Shown here in pieces: positions 24,814 to 33,455 of a DNA stretch of 64,000 nucleotides. The stretch spans positions 82,080-146,079 of the forward strand of contig NZ_SMFP01000008.1 in assembly GCF_004348975.1 (NCBI RefSeq), written 5' to 3'. The notes beneath the pieces were generated by a model that did not search any database, was not told the DNA's origin, and worked only from the letters and a program-made list of their open reading frames with translations. The DNA is from Antarcticimicrobium sediminis. Its GTDB lineage: Bacteria > Pseudomonadota > Alphaproteobacteria > Rhodobacterales > Rhodobacteraceae. Positions within the stretch are counted from its first letter, which is position 1. Each line of letters opens with the position of its first letter. A program made the position numbers and the translations under genes.

Positions 24814-26120
24814 GACGCATTTTCGGATCGTTCGCCTATTCCGATGGCCCGCGCGACAGCTGTTGGTGGGATGAAACCGCACCCCGGCCTGACTGGCCCG
24901 AGGCGCGGGGCGAATTGCGCGCCGATGTGGCGGTGATCGGCGGCGGTTTTACCGGGCTTTCCGCCGCGCTGCATCTGGCCGAGGCCGGGGCCTCGGTCGT
25001 GGTGCTTGACGCGAAATATCCCGGCTGGGGGGCTTCGGGGCGCAACGGCGGGTTCTGCTGCCTTGGCGGCGGGCATCTGAAAGACAGCAAAATCATCCAT
25101 CGTTACGGACCGGATGCTGCCCAGAACTTTTACGACGCCGAGGTCGAGGCAGTGCATCTGGTGGCCCGTCTGTTGGATCGGCTGGGGATCGACGCCGATA
25201 CCCATTCGCACGGCGAGACCCAGCTTGCCCACAGCCCGCGCGCGATGGCCCGGCTGCGCCGCGCCGCCGAGGGCAAGGATGGCGCGACCCTGACCGAACG
25301 CGCCGATCTGGCCGCCGAGGGGTTCAGCGGCCCGTTTCACGGCGCGCTTACGCTGCCGGTGGGATTTGGTCTCAACCCGCGCAAATACGTGTTGGGGCTG
25401 GCCTGCGCGGCTGCGGAGGCCGGCGCGCGGATTTATCAGAACAGCGCTGCGGGCCGGATCGAAAAGACCGGCGAGGGCTATCGCATCGCGCTGCCGCAGG
25501 GCCAGTTGCGCGCCGATACCGTGCTGATTTGCACCAATGGCTATTCCAGCGAGGATGTGCCGGACTGGCTGGCCGGGCGCTATATGCCGGCGCAATCCAC
25601 CGTGCTGGTCACCCGCCCGCTGCGCGAGGACGAGCTTGCTGCGCAGGGCTGGACCAGCGATCAGATGGCCTATGATACCCGCAACCTGCTGCATTATTTC
25701 CGGCTGATGCCGGACCGCCGGTTCCTGTTCGGGATGCGCGGCGGGTTGATGTCGTCGCCCCGGGCCGAGGCCGCCGCACGCGCCCGCAACCGGCGTGATT
25801 TCGAACGCATGTTCCCGGCTTGGCGCGCGGTCGAGAGCGCGCACAACTGGTCCGGCATGGTCTGTCTGGCGCGCAACCGCATGCCTTATGTCGGGCCGGT
25901 GCCGGGTCGCGCGGGGATGTTTGCCGGGCTCGCCTATCATGGCAATGGCGTGGCGATGGGCAGCTATGCGGGTCGATTGCTGGCCGATCTGGTGCTGGGC
26001 GCGTCGGATCTGCCCTATCCTGCGGCGATGCGCGCGCCGATGGGCGTCTTTCCGATGGGCCGGGCACGGCGGTTGTTGATGCCGCCGACCTATGCCGCGC
26101 TGGCGCTGGGCGATCTCTGA
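24810..26120 (+). CDS. FAD-dependent amine oxidoreductase (PuuB/OrdL-like)
   Basis: 436 residues of the DAO (D-amino acid oxidase-like) family. The FAD-binding Rossmann motif VIGGGFTGLSAALHLAEAG is near 39-57, ASGRNGGFCCLGGG follows near 73-86, and LAYHGNGVAMGSYAGRLLAD closes the C-terminus. The nearest characterised relatives oxidise gamma-glutamylputrescine (PuuB) or other amines. Its place at the end of the importer operon supports oxidation of imported polyamine. No glutamate-putrescine ligase (puuA) lies in the window, so the substrate may be the free amine. Confidence 0.87.
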   Translation: MRRIFGSFAYSDGPRDSCWWDETAPRPDWPEARGELRADVAVIGGGFTGLSAALHLAEAGASVVVLDAKYPGWGASGRNGGFCCLGGGHLKDSKIIHRYGPDAAQNFYDAEVEAVHLVARLLDRLGIDADTHSHGETQLAHSPRAMARLRRAAEGKDGATLTERADLAAEGFSGPFHGALTLPVGFGLNPRKYVLGLACAAAEAGARIYQNSAAGRIEKTGEGYRIALPQGQLRADTVLICTNGYSSEDVPDWLAGRYMPAQSTVLVTRPLREDELAAQGWTSDQMAYDTRNLLHYFRLMPDRRFLFGMRGGLMSSPRAEAAARARNRRDFERMFPAWRAVESAHNWSGMVCLARNRMPYVGPVPGRAGMFAGLAYHGNGVAMGSYAGRLLADLVLGASDLPYPAAMRAPMGVFPMGRARRLLMPPTYAALALGDL

Positions 26121-26199
26121 GCAATCGTCACCCGGTGCGGTTGACAGAGCCCGCCGGATCGCCCATCCCTGAGCAAAATTCGGTTGTGAGGACGGGCAT

Positions 26200-27525
26200 A
26201 TGAAGATTGCAATGATCGGGACAGGCTATGTCGGTCTGGTATCGGGCGTGTGTTTCTCGGATTTCGGCCATGATGTCATCTGCGTCGACAAGAACCCGGA
26301 CAAGATCGCGATGCTCGAGCGCGGCGACGTGCCGATCTTTGAGCCCGGTCTGGACGCGCTGATCCAAAAGAACGTCGAGGCCGGGCGGCTGTCTTTTTCC
26401 ACCGATCTGCCGGCAGCGGTGGACGGCGCCGATGCGGTGTTTATTGCGGTCGGCACGCCGACGCGGCGCGGCGACGGGCACGCGGATCTGTCCTATGTGA
26501 TGGCCGCAGCCGAGGAGATCGCGCAAGCGATCACCGCCTATACCGTGGTGGTGACCAAATCGACGGTGCCGGTTGGTACCAACCGGCAGGTCAAGCAGAC
26601 CATCGCCAAGGCGAACCCGGGGGCCGAGTTTGACGTCGCCTCGAACCCGGAGTTCCTGCGCGAGGGTGCGGCGATCGAGGATTTCATGAAGCCCGACCGC
26701 GTTGTCGTCGGGGTTCAGAATGATCGCGCCGCCGCAGTCATGGCGGATATCTACCGACCGCTTTATCTGCGCGACTTTCCGGTCATTTCCACCGATCTGG
26801 AAAGCGCCGAGATGATCAAATACGCCGCCAACGCGTTTCTGGCGACCAAGATCACCTTTATCAACGAGATCGCCGCGCTGTGCGAACGGGTGGGTGCGGA
26901 TATCAAGCAGGTGAGCAAGGGGATGGGCCGGGACGGGCGCATCGGCGACAAGTTCCTGCACGCGGGCCCCGGCTATGGTGGGTCGTGTTTTCCAAAAGAT
27001 ACCAAGGCCTTGGCGCGGATCGGGCAAGATCACGGGGTATCCATGCAGATCACCGAGACGGTCATCAAGGTCAACGACGAAACCCGCCGCCGCATGGTTG
27101 AAAAGATCTCTGACATGATGGATGGGAAGCTTGCCGGAAAAACGGTGGCGGTGCTGGGTGTGACCTTCAAGCCCAATACCGACGATATGCGCGAGGCGCC
27201 CAGCCTTACGGTCATTCCTGCGCTGATCGGGGCCGGGGCCCGGGTGCGGGTGGTCGATCCGCAAGGCCGGCGCGAGGGCGAGGCGCTGCTGCCCGGCGTG
27301 CAATGGGTCGAGGATGCCTATAAGGCCGCGCAAAACGCCGACGCGCTGGTGATCCTGACCGAGTGGAACGAATTTCGCGCGTTGAATCTCAAGCGGTTGG
27401 CGAAAAAGATGGCCACTCCGGCGATGGCCGATCTGCGCAATATCTATTCGGTACAGGATGCGAAACGCGCCGGGTTCCGGCGCTATGTTTCGATCGGTCG
27501 CAGCGATTATAGCGCCGAGGACTGA
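26200..27525 (+). CDS. ugd: UDP-glucose 6-dehydrogenase
   Basis: 441 residues. The NAD motif GTGYVGLVSGVCFSDFGHD opens the protein and the catalytic cysteine is Cys263 in GYGGSCFPKDTKAL; SNPEFLREGAAIEDF and the UDP-binding C-terminal TFKPNTDDMREAPS are intact. It oxidises UDP-glucose to UDP-glucuronate, a precursor for capsule, exopolysaccharide and LPS sugars. The gene has its own upstream region. It overlaps the convergent phosphotransferase gene by 19 bases at the 3' end. Confidence 0.96.
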   Translation: MKIAMIGTGYVGLVSGVCFSDFGHDVICVDKNPDKIAMLERGDVPIFEPGLDALIQKNVEAGRLSFSTDLPAAVDGADAVFIAVGTPTRRGDGHADLSYVMAAAEEIAQAITAYTVVVTKSTVPVGTNRQVKQTIAKANPGAEFDVASNPEFLREGAAIEDFMKPDRVVVGVQNDRAAAVMADIYRPLYLRDFPVISTDLESAEMIKYAANAFLATKITFINEIAALCERVGADIKQVSKGMGRDGRIGDKFLHAGPGYGGSCFPKDTKALARIGQDHGVSMQITETVIKVNDETRRRMVEKISDMMDGKLAGKTVAVLGVTFKPNTDDMREAPSLTVIPALIGAGARVRVVDPQGRREGEALLPGVQWVEDAYKAAQNADALVILTEWNEFRALNLKRLAKKMATPAMADLRNIYSVQDAKRAGFRRYVSIGRSDYSAED

Positions 27526-28373
27526 GCCGACAGCGCGGCGCGTTCAAGGTCGAGCCCTTGGGTATAGCCCGCGCGCCCGCGTTCGGACTGATACAGGCAA
27601 TAGGCCGCCATGCGCCAATGATACCATGGCTGCAGCTCGAGGGCGCGCCCAACTGTGGCGAGATCCGGGTAAGCCCCTAGAAACGCGGCCTTTTCCCATG
27701 TGCTGAGCGGTGCGCCACGATAGACAAGTTGCATTGCGGGAGAGGTAAAGATCGCCAGATCACCCGCCGGATCGCCGCAGGCAGGGCATTGCCAATCGAT
27801 CAATGTGGCGCGGGGTCCTTGCATCACGATATTCCCCGGCACCGGGTCGCCATGAACCAGTCTGTGCTGGCCCGAGGGGGCGACCGTGCCCGCAGGTTCC
27901 AGCACGCGCAACGCATGGGTCTGCGACGAGCGGCAAAGTGACAGGATTTCAAGGGTTTGGCGCGCCAGTTCCGCGCTGCCGTCGGGTGCGTTCGGAAGCC
28001 CAGAAGGGGCGGTCTGCGCGTGCACCCGGCCCAGCAACTCGGCGACGGCCTCTCCCCCGGTGGTCCAGCCTGTGCCGGGCAGATGGCGATAAAGGATCCA
28101 CGGCGTTTGCGCCTGTGGATCGGCTGCGACCGGGGTGGGGGCGATGCCGCTGCCCGACAGCGCTGCAAGGCAGGCCGTTTCGCGCCGGGGATCATTGGCA
28201 AAAAGCGGTGTGGCCGCATCTGAAACGTAGAGTTTGAGGACCAGATCGTACAGTTGCCCCCGCAGCCGCCAAACCCGGTTGGTATGCCCCCCTGCCAGCG
28301 GCACCGGCCGGGGATCGGCGGCGACAAACCCGCGTCGGTGCAGAAGTGCGATCAGCTCCGGCGGCGGCAGCAT
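27507..28373 (-). CDS. Phosphotransferase of the choline/aminoglycoside kinase family
   Basis: 288 residues. A kinase-like fold is seen in AGGHTNRVWRLRG (nucleotide loop), LVLKLYV (lysine strand), the catalytic loop HRLVHGDPVPGNIVM near 190 and the metal aspartate in ATLIDWQCPACGDPAGDLA. These fit choline kinase/APH (LicA-like) enzymes that phosphorylate small alcohols. The substrate is unknown; choline, ethanolamine or a sugar are possibilities. The ATG at 28373 was chosen over a longer frame with low-complexity sequence. Its stop overlaps that of ugd. Confidence 0.82.
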   Translation of the reverse strand: MLPPPELIALLHRRGFVAADPRPVPLAGGHTNRVWRLRGQLYDLVLKLYVSDAATPLFANDPRRETACLAALSGSGIAPTPVAADPQAQTPWILYRHLPGTGWTTGGEAVAELLGRVHAQTAPSGLPNAPDGSAELARQTLEILSLCRSSQTHALRVLEPAGTVAPSGQHRLVHGDPVPGNIVMQGPRATLIDWQCPACGDPAGDLAIFTSPAMQLVYRGAPLSTWEKAAFLGAYPDLATVGRALELQPWYHWRMAAYCLYQSERGRAGYTQGLDLERAALSAQSSAL

Positions 28374-28598
28374 GTCCGCGGGTGCGGCAGCGGGGGGCTG
28401 GGCAGGACGGTGGGGCAGGGTGTCGGGCTTTCTCTGGTTTCGGTGCCCGGCTCTGGCAGGACATCGCGACAGGATCGCCCGCCGCGTCAGGCGGCACAAG
28501 ACCCGGCGGCGCCACAGTTGAGTTTGCCGGGCAAAGCGCCTATTTCGGCGAGGAACACCGGCCCGCACGGGCGACCGGCCGCAGCAAAGGAACCCGAC

Positions 28599-29213
28599 GT
28601 GGCGAACCACCTCTATCAGAATGACCTGCCCGACGGGCTCGACCTTGGCCCCGTCGTGGCCATCGACTGCGAAACCATGGGGCTGCACCCGCATCGCGAC
28701 CGGCTGTGCGTGGTGCAGATGTCGGGCGGCGACGGCAATGCGCATCTTGTGCAGGTGGCCAAAGGGCAAACTCAGGCCCCGAACCTGTGCCGGATGTTGG
28801 AAGACCCAAACGTTCTGAAACTGTTCCATTTCGGGCGCTTCGACATCGCGGCGATGTTCAACGCCTTTGGCGCCCTGGCCGCGCCGGTCTATTGCACCAA
28901 GATCGCCAGTCGGCTGGTGCGCACCTATACGGATCGGCACGGGTTGAAGAACCTGACCTCGGAGCTGATCGGTGTCGACATCTCCAAGCAGCAGCAGATG
29001 AGCGATTGGGGCGCCGACAAGCTGAGCAAGGCGCAGCTCGATTATGCCGCCTCGGACGTGCTGTACCTGCATCGGTTGCGCGCGGCGCTGGACAAGCGGC
29101 TGGCCCGCGAGGGGCGCAGCGAGTTGGCGCAGGCCTGTTTCGATTTCCTGCCCGCGCGGGCGCGTCTGGATCTAGAGGGATGGCCCGAAACCGACATCTT
29201 TGCGCATTCATGA
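28599..29213 (+). CDS. rnd: Ribonuclease D-like 3'-5' exonuclease
   Basis: 204 residues, a single DEDDy exonuclease domain without the HRDC domains of full-length RNase D. The metal ligands are in AIDCETMGLHP (Asp23, Glu25), FHFGRFD (Asp82) and LDYAASDVLYLHRL. Short RNase D-like proteins are common in Alphaproteobacteria; some trim tRNA or short RNAs. The GTG start at 28599 follows an AAGGA site. The stop overlaps the kdsD start by four bases. Confidence 0.9.
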   Translation: MANHLYQNDLPDGLDLGPVVAIDCETMGLHPHRDRLCVVQMSGGDGNAHLVQVAKGQTQAPNLCRMLEDPNVLKLFHFGRFDIAAMFNAFGALAAPVYCTKIASRLVRTYTDRHGLKNLTSELIGVDISKQQQMSDWGADKLSKAQLDYAASDVLYLHRLRAALDKRLAREGRSELAQACFDFLPARARLDLEGWPETDIFAHS

Positions 29214-30172
29214 GTACGGATTTTCAGGATATCGCCCGCCGGGTCATTGCGACCGAGGTTGATGGGCTGCGGCAATTGTCCGAGGGGCTGGATGACAGTT
29301 TCGACCGTGCGGTCGAGACCCTGCTCAAGGCGAAAGGCCGGGTCGTGGTCAGCGGCATGGGCAAATCGGGCCATATCGGGCGCAAGATCGCGGCGACGCT
29401 GGCCAGCACTGGCACGCCGGCACAATTTGTCCACCCGGCCGAGGCCAGCCATGGCGATCTGGGCATGATGGCGCAGGGCGATGTGGCGCTGGTGCTGTCC
29501 AATTCCGGCGAGACGCCGGAGCTTGCCGATCTGGTCGCCTATACCCGTCGCTTTGCCATTCCGCTGATCGGGGTGGCAAGCCGGGCCGAGTCGACGCTGT
29601 TGAAGCAATCCGATGTGGCTCTGGTGCTGCCGCAGGCGGAAGAGGCCTGTAATACCGGCATCGTGCCCACCACCTCGACCACGATGACGCTGGCGCTGGG
29701 CGATGCGCTGGCGGTGGCGTTGATGGAGCATCGCAAGTTCACCCCGGCGCATTTCCGCGAATTTCACCCCGGCGGCAAGCTGGGCGCGCGGCTGAGCAAG
29801 GTGCGGGACCTGATGCATAGCGACCTGCCGATCGTGCCCAGCGGCACCGCGATGGGTGAGGCGCTGCTGAGCATGAGCCAAAAGGGGTTTGGCGTGGTCG
29901 GCGTGACCGATGCGCAGGGCCGGTTGCGCGGCATCATCACCGACGGCGACCTGCGTCGCAATATGGAGGGGCTGTTGTCCTTGACGGTGGATCAGGTCAT
30001 GACGGCGGACCCGCGCACCATCGGACCCGATGCGCTGGCCGAGGAGGCCGTGGCGCTGATGACCTTGCCCAGCCCCCGGATCACCTGCCTGTTCGTGGTT
30101 GATCCGGCGGGCAATGGCCGGGCCGAGGGGTTGCTGCATATCCATGACTGCCTGCGGGCCGGTCTGGGGTAA
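29210..30172 (+). CDS. kdsD: Arabinose-5-phosphate isomerase (KdsD/KpsF)
   Basis: 320 residues. The sugar isomerase (SIS) domain spans about 35-170 (VVVSGMGKSGHIGRKIAATLASTGTPA, VLSNSGETPEL) and two CBS domains follow (DLMHSDLPIVPSGTAMGEA and VDQVMTADPRTIGPDALAEE). It converts ribulose 5-phosphate to arabinose 5-phosphate, the first step to Kdo. The next genes, lptC, lptA and lptB, export LPS, so the operon joins Kdo synthesis with LPS transport. KpsF-type enzymes serve capsule; sequence alone does not separate the two uses. Confidence 0.95.
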   Translation: MSTDFQDIARRVIATEVDGLRQLSEGLDDSFDRAVETLLKAKGRVVVSGMGKSGHIGRKIAATLASTGTPAQFVHPAEASHGDLGMMAQGDVALVLSNSGETPELADLVAYTRRFAIPLIGVASRAESTLLKQSDVALVLPQAEEACNTGIVPTTSTTMTLALGDALAVALMEHRKFTPAHFREFHPGGKLGARLSKVRDLMHSDLPIVPSGTAMGEALLSMSQKGFGVVGVTDAQGRLRGIITDGDLRRNMEGLLSLTVDQVMTADPRTIGPDALAEEAVALMTLPSPRITCLFVVDPAGNGRAEGLLHIHDCLRAGLG

Positions 30173-30181
30173 GCTGACGCG

Positions 30182-30784
30182 ATGGACAGGTATTCACGCT
30201 TTGTGGCCTATCTGAAGGTCATCCTGCCGCTGGCGGCGCTGGCGCTGTTGTCGACGCTGTTCCTGTTGTCGCGGGGCTCTGATCCCGAGGTGACCCTGCC
30301 CTTTGCCCGCAAGGATATCGAGGAGCGTGTGCGCGCCCAGCAAATCACCGCGCCGTTCTTTTCCGGCACCACGGCGGACGGCGACGAGATTACCGTCAGC
30401 GCCCGGCTGGCGCGCCCCTTTGGCAGCGGCGGGCTGGCCGAGGCCGAGGAGTTGCACGCGCGGATGAAGATGGCGCAGGGCGGGTTGATCGTGCTGCGCT
30501 CGAACAGCGGCGCGGTCGATCCGGCCACTGACGCGGCGCAGTTTATCGGCGGCGTCGAAATCACCACGTCGACCGGCTTTGTCGTGCGGACCGAACGGCT
30601 GGACGCCACCATCGGCACGTTTCGCGCCAGCACCCCTGGCGAGGTGCGCGCGCTTGGCCCGGTGGGGGATCTGACCGCCGGACAAATGGAGATCGGGGCG
30701 AAAAACCCGGGCGAACCGATGCATATGGTTTTCAAAAACGGAGTGAAGCTGATATACGACCCCCAAAAACCCCCGGAGCAATAA
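30182..30784 (+). CDS. lptC: LPS export system protein LptC
   Basis: 200 residues with one N-terminal membrane anchor (VILPLAALALLSTLFLLS) and a beta-jellyroll periplasmic domain. The position between kdsD and lptA, plus the family blocks TTSTGFVVRTERLDAT and GPVGDLTAGQMEIG, supports LptC, which connects the LptBFG pump to LptA. It begins 9 bases after kdsD. Confidence 0.9.
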   Translation: MDRYSRFVAYLKVILPLAALALLSTLFLLSRGSDPEVTLPFARKDIEERVRAQQITAPFFSGTTADGDEITVSARLARPFGSGGLAEAEELHARMKMAQGGLIVLRSNSGAVDPATDAAQFIGGVEITTSTGFVVRTERLDATIGTFRASTPGEVRALGPVGDLTAGQMEIGAKNPGEPMHMVFKNGVKLIYDPQKPPEQ

Positions 30785-30787
30785 CAG

Positions 30788-31288
30788 TTGTCGTATCTTC
30801 GTGTCCTTTTTCTGTGCCTTCCTGTTGTTCTGAGCGCTGGCGCGAGCGCCGCTCAGGGAACCACGGTCGCGTTTGGCGCGACGCCGGCGGACCCTAGTCA
30901 ACCCGTTGAAGTGACAGCCGAAAACCTTGACGTGAACCAGGCCGATGGCTCGGCCGAATTCGCCGGGGATGTGCTGGTGATTCAGGGCGAGATGCGGATG
31001 TCCGCAGACCGGGTCTTTGTGGTCTATGATCGGGAGGCCAGCCGTATAGCCCGTCTGGAGGCGAGCGGCGGGGTGGTGTTGATAAACGGTCCGGACGCGG
31101 CGGAATCCGACAGCGCGGTCTATAGCATCGACAGTGGCGTAATCGTGATGACCGGGAATGTGCTGTTGACCCAAGGTCCCAGTGCCATGAGTTCGAACCG
31201 GATGACCGTGAACCTGACCACGGGCACCGCGCAGATGGCCGGTCGGGTCAAGACGATCCTGAATCCGACTCCGCGTGGCGACGACTGA
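30788..31288 (+). CDS. lptA: LPS export protein LptA
   Basis: 166 residues. A signal peptide (LRVLFLCLPVVLSAGASAAQG) is followed by the OstA/LptA fold: VTAENLDVNQADGSAEFAGDVLVIQGEMRMSADR and TGNVLLTQGPSAMSSNRMTVNL. LptA bridges inner and outer membranes as a beta-strand polymer for LPS. The start is a TTG at 30788, three bases after the lptC stop. The last base of its stop overlaps the lptB ATG. Confidence 0.93.
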   Translation: MSYLRVLFLCLPVVLSAGASAAQGTTVAFGATPADPSQPVEVTAENLDVNQADGSAEFAGDVLVIQGEMRMSADRVFVVYDREASRIARLEASGGVVLINGPDAAESDSAVYSIDSGVIVMTGNVLLTQGPSAMSSNRMTVNLTTGTAQMAGRVKTILNPTPRGDD

Positions 31289-32046
31289 TGCCCCCCCCCG
31301 ACCTGACCGTGACCGAGGGCAACTTGGGCCTGCGTGTGGAGCGGGTGCGCAAATCCTATCGCAAGCGGGTGGTGATCCGGGACGTGTCGATGGAGCTGGG
31401 CCGCGGCGAGGTGGTGGCGCTGTTGGGCCCCAACGGATCGGGCAAGACCACGACATTCTATGCCATCGCCGGGCTGGTGTTCCCCGAGGCGGGGAGTGTG
31501 ACGCTGGACGGGCAGGCGGTCACTGCGCTTCCGATGTATCGCCGCGCGCGGATGGGTATTGGCTATCTCCCGCAAGAGATGTCGATCTTTCGCGGGTTGA
31601 GCGTTGAGGATAACATTCTGGCAGTGCTGGATATTTCAGAGCGTGATCCGCATGCGCGGCGCGAACGGCTGGAAGAACTGCTGTCGGATTTCTCGATCGA
31701 ACATCTGCGTCGGGCCCCGGCGCTGGCGCTGTCGGGGGGCGAACGCCGCCGGGTCGAGATCGCCCGTTGTCTGGCCGCCGATCCGAAATATCTGCTGCTC
31801 GACGAACCCTTTGCCGGGGTCGATCCGATCAGCGTCGGCGATATCCGTCATCTGGTGGCCGATCTGAGAAAGCGCGGCATCGGTGTGCTGATCACCGACC
31901 ACAATGTGCGCGAAACGCTCGAGATCGTCGATCGCGCCTATATCCTGCATGACGGGCAGGTGCTGATGTCGGGCACCCCGGGCGAGGTAGTGGAGAACGA
32001 AAACGTTCGCCGCGTCTATCTGGGCGAGGGGTTCCGCATTTCGTGA
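31288..32046 (+). CDS. lptB: LPS export ABC transporter ATPase LptB
   Basis: 252 residues. Walker A GPNGSGKTTTFYAIAG, Q-loop YLPQEMSIFRGLSVEDN, signature LSGGERRRVEIARCLA, Walker B LLLDEPFAGVDP and H-loop ITDHNVRETL are diagnostic of LptB. It powers LPS extraction with LptFG (not in this window). In many Proteobacteria rpoN follows directly, but here no rpoN is present: a 291-base gap leads to hpf. Confidence 0.96.
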   Translation: MPPPDLTVTEGNLGLRVERVRKSYRKRVVIRDVSMELGRGEVVALLGPNGSGKTTTFYAIAGLVFPEAGSVTLDGQAVTALPMYRRARMGIGYLPQEMSIFRGLSVEDNILAVLDISERDPHARRERLEELLSDFSIEHLRRAPALALSGGERRRVEIARCLAADPKYLLLDEPFAGVDPISVGDIRHLVADLRKRGIGVLITDHNVRETLEIVDRAYILHDGQVLMSGTPGEVVENENVRRVYLGEGFRIS

Positions 32047-32337
32047 TCGCCCAGAGGGCGCGAGTCTGGATTGTCCGGCGGGCGCGAGTCTGGCCGCGAA
32101 CAGGGCAGAATGCACGACCTGTTTTTATGCATTTCGATGCTGCGGTACGTTGACTCTTGGGCCGCATCTCGCCTCAAATGGAACCATGGTACGCGTGCAG
32201 TTCAATGCAGTTCACAAACCGGCCTTGGCCACAGGAGTCGGTGCAGCGCAACAGCCCGCGATGCCATTTCCCATCACCCGCAACTAATACAGGCCGGGTC
32301 AACCGGAGTGGCGGGTGTAAAATGAAAAGGAGAGCAC
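32047..32337. other. Intergenic region lptB-hpf, 291 bases, no gene
   Basis: No reading frame with coding character was found. It holds a 14-base perfect direct repeat (GGGCGCGAGTCTGG at 32056-32069 and 32080-32093). A possible hpf promoter, TTGACT at 32150-32155, has a weak TCAAAT 18 bases on. GC content falls in the middle, as is usual in a control region. The gap is where rpoN sits in many other Proteobacteria. Confidence 0.5.
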
Positions 32338-32913
32338 ATGCGTTACCAGATCAGCGGAAAACAGATTGATATTGGCATGGCCCTGCAAAATCACGTGCAG
32401 GAAGAATTGGACGTCGCGGTCAAGAAATACGCCGAGCGTCCGACCGATGCCAACGTGGTTTTTTCCCGGAGCGCGCATGAATATGTTTGCGAGGCGACGG
32501 TCCATCTGTCGACCGGGATGACGGCGAGCGCCAAGGCGAGCGCGACTGAAATCTATGCCGCCTTTGATGCCTGCCGAGACAAGATGGAAAAACAGCTGCG
32601 CCGGTACAAGCGGCGGCTCAAGGACCATTACCGCGACCGGCCGGAACCGGTTGAACTTTTTGGCGCGTCCTCGTATATCCTCGCCGCGGGCGAACAGACC
32701 GAGGAGGCCGAGCCAGAAACACTGCAGCCGATCATCATTGCCGAGATGGAGACAAAGATCGCGTCTCTTAGCGTTGGCGAGGCGGTGATGCAGATGGAGC
32801 TGACGGGTGCCCCGGTTCTGGTGTTCCGCAACGAGAAGAAGAATGGGGTCAACGTCGTGTATCGCCGCGACGACGGCAATATCGGCTGGATCGACCCGCA
32901 GTCTGACGGTTAA
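32338..32913 (+). CDS. hpf: Ribosome hibernation promoting factor, long form
   Basis: 191 residues. The N-terminal RaiA/HPF domain (about 1-100; MRYQISGKQIDIGMALQNHVQEEL, then VHLSTGMTASAKASATEIYAAFD) is followed by a linker and a C-terminal dimerisation domain (about 125-191; KIASLSVGEAVMQMELTGAPVLVFRNEKKNGVNVVYRRDDGNIGWIDP). Long HPF forms 100S ribosome dimers in resting cells. AAAAGGAGAG lies just before the ATG. ptsN follows after 45 bases. Confidence 0.96.
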   Translation: MRYQISGKQIDIGMALQNHVQEELDVAVKKYAERPTDANVVFSRSAHEYVCEATVHLSTGMTASAKASATEIYAAFDACRDKMEKQLRRYKRRLKDHYRDRPEPVELFGASSYILAAGEQTEEAEPETLQPIIIAEMETKIASLSVGEAVMQMELTGAPVLVFRNEKKNGVNVVYRRDDGNIGWIDPQSDG

Positions 32914-32958
32914 TGGACAAAAATGCCCAAAGCGGCGCCAGAGCGGAGCAATACATTG

Positions 32959-33420
32959 ATGGCCCTTTCGAGTATCCTCAAGCCTGAGGCTGTGAAGGTA
33001 TTTTCCGCGGCGTCCAGCAAAAAGCGCCTGTTTCAGGAAATCGGCGATGTCGCCAGCGGTGCGTACCAGCTGGATCCGCAAGACACCGTCGAAGCGCTGC
33101 TTGAACGCGAAAGCCTTGGCCCCACTGGTGTGGGCCATGGCGTCGCCCTGCCACATGCGCGGATGCCGGGGATCGATGCCGTGATCGGCATATTCCTGAT
33201 GCTGGAAAAGCCGATCGACTTTGGCGCGGTGGATCGCCAGCCGGTGGATATCGCTTTTGCGCTGTTCGCGCCTGAAGAAAGCGGCGTCGAACATCTCAAG
33301 GCACTGGCGCTGGTGTCGCGGACGTTGCGCGACCCGGCCCTGTGCATCAAGCTGCGTGCCAACCCGGATGCTGCCACGCTGTACACCCTGCTGACCGAAG
33401 CGCAGCCCGTCGCGGCCTGA
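32959..33420 (+). CDS. ptsN: PTS IIA-like nitrogen regulatory protein PtsN
   Basis: 153 residues. The IIA(Ntr) phosphorylation site is His66 in GVALPHARMPG; VDIAFALFAPEESGVEHLKALA is a family block. It is the end acceptor of the nitrogen phosphotransfer system and regulates potassium transport and other targets. The ATG at 32959 gives the normal family length and has GGAG upstream. The in-frame ATG at 32923 would add 12 residues and is less likely. A perfect hairpin follows the stop. Confidence 0.93.
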   Translation: MALSSILKPEAVKVFSAASSKKRLFQEIGDVASGAYQLDPQDTVEALLERESLGPTGVGHGVALPHARMPGIDAVIGIFLMLEKPIDFGAVDRQPVDIAFALFAPEESGVEHLKALALVSRTLRDPALCIKLRANPDAATLYTLLTEAQPVAA

Positions 33421-33428
33421 CGTCTTGC

Positions 33429-33455
33429 CTGAGCCGCAGTGACGCTGCGGCTCAG
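33429..33455. terminator. Hairpin between ptsN and the sulfotransferase gene
   Basis: An 11-base perfect stem (CTGAGCCGCAG against CTGCGGCTCAG) with a five-base loop. It lacks a T-run, so it could be a weak or Rho-assisted terminator serving both convergent genes. It covers the stop codon of the minus-strand sulfotransferase-like gene. Confidence 0.55.

Noticed and set aside
26141-26169. Promoter for ugd from a perfect TTGACA box
   Set aside because: The -35 box is perfect but the sequence 16-18 bases downstream (CATCCC) is a poor -10 box, so I did not annotate it.
32056-32093. Direct repeat before hpf as a CRISPR or tandem array
   Set aside because: Only two copies of 14 bases are present with a 10-base spacer; there are no further units or cas genes.
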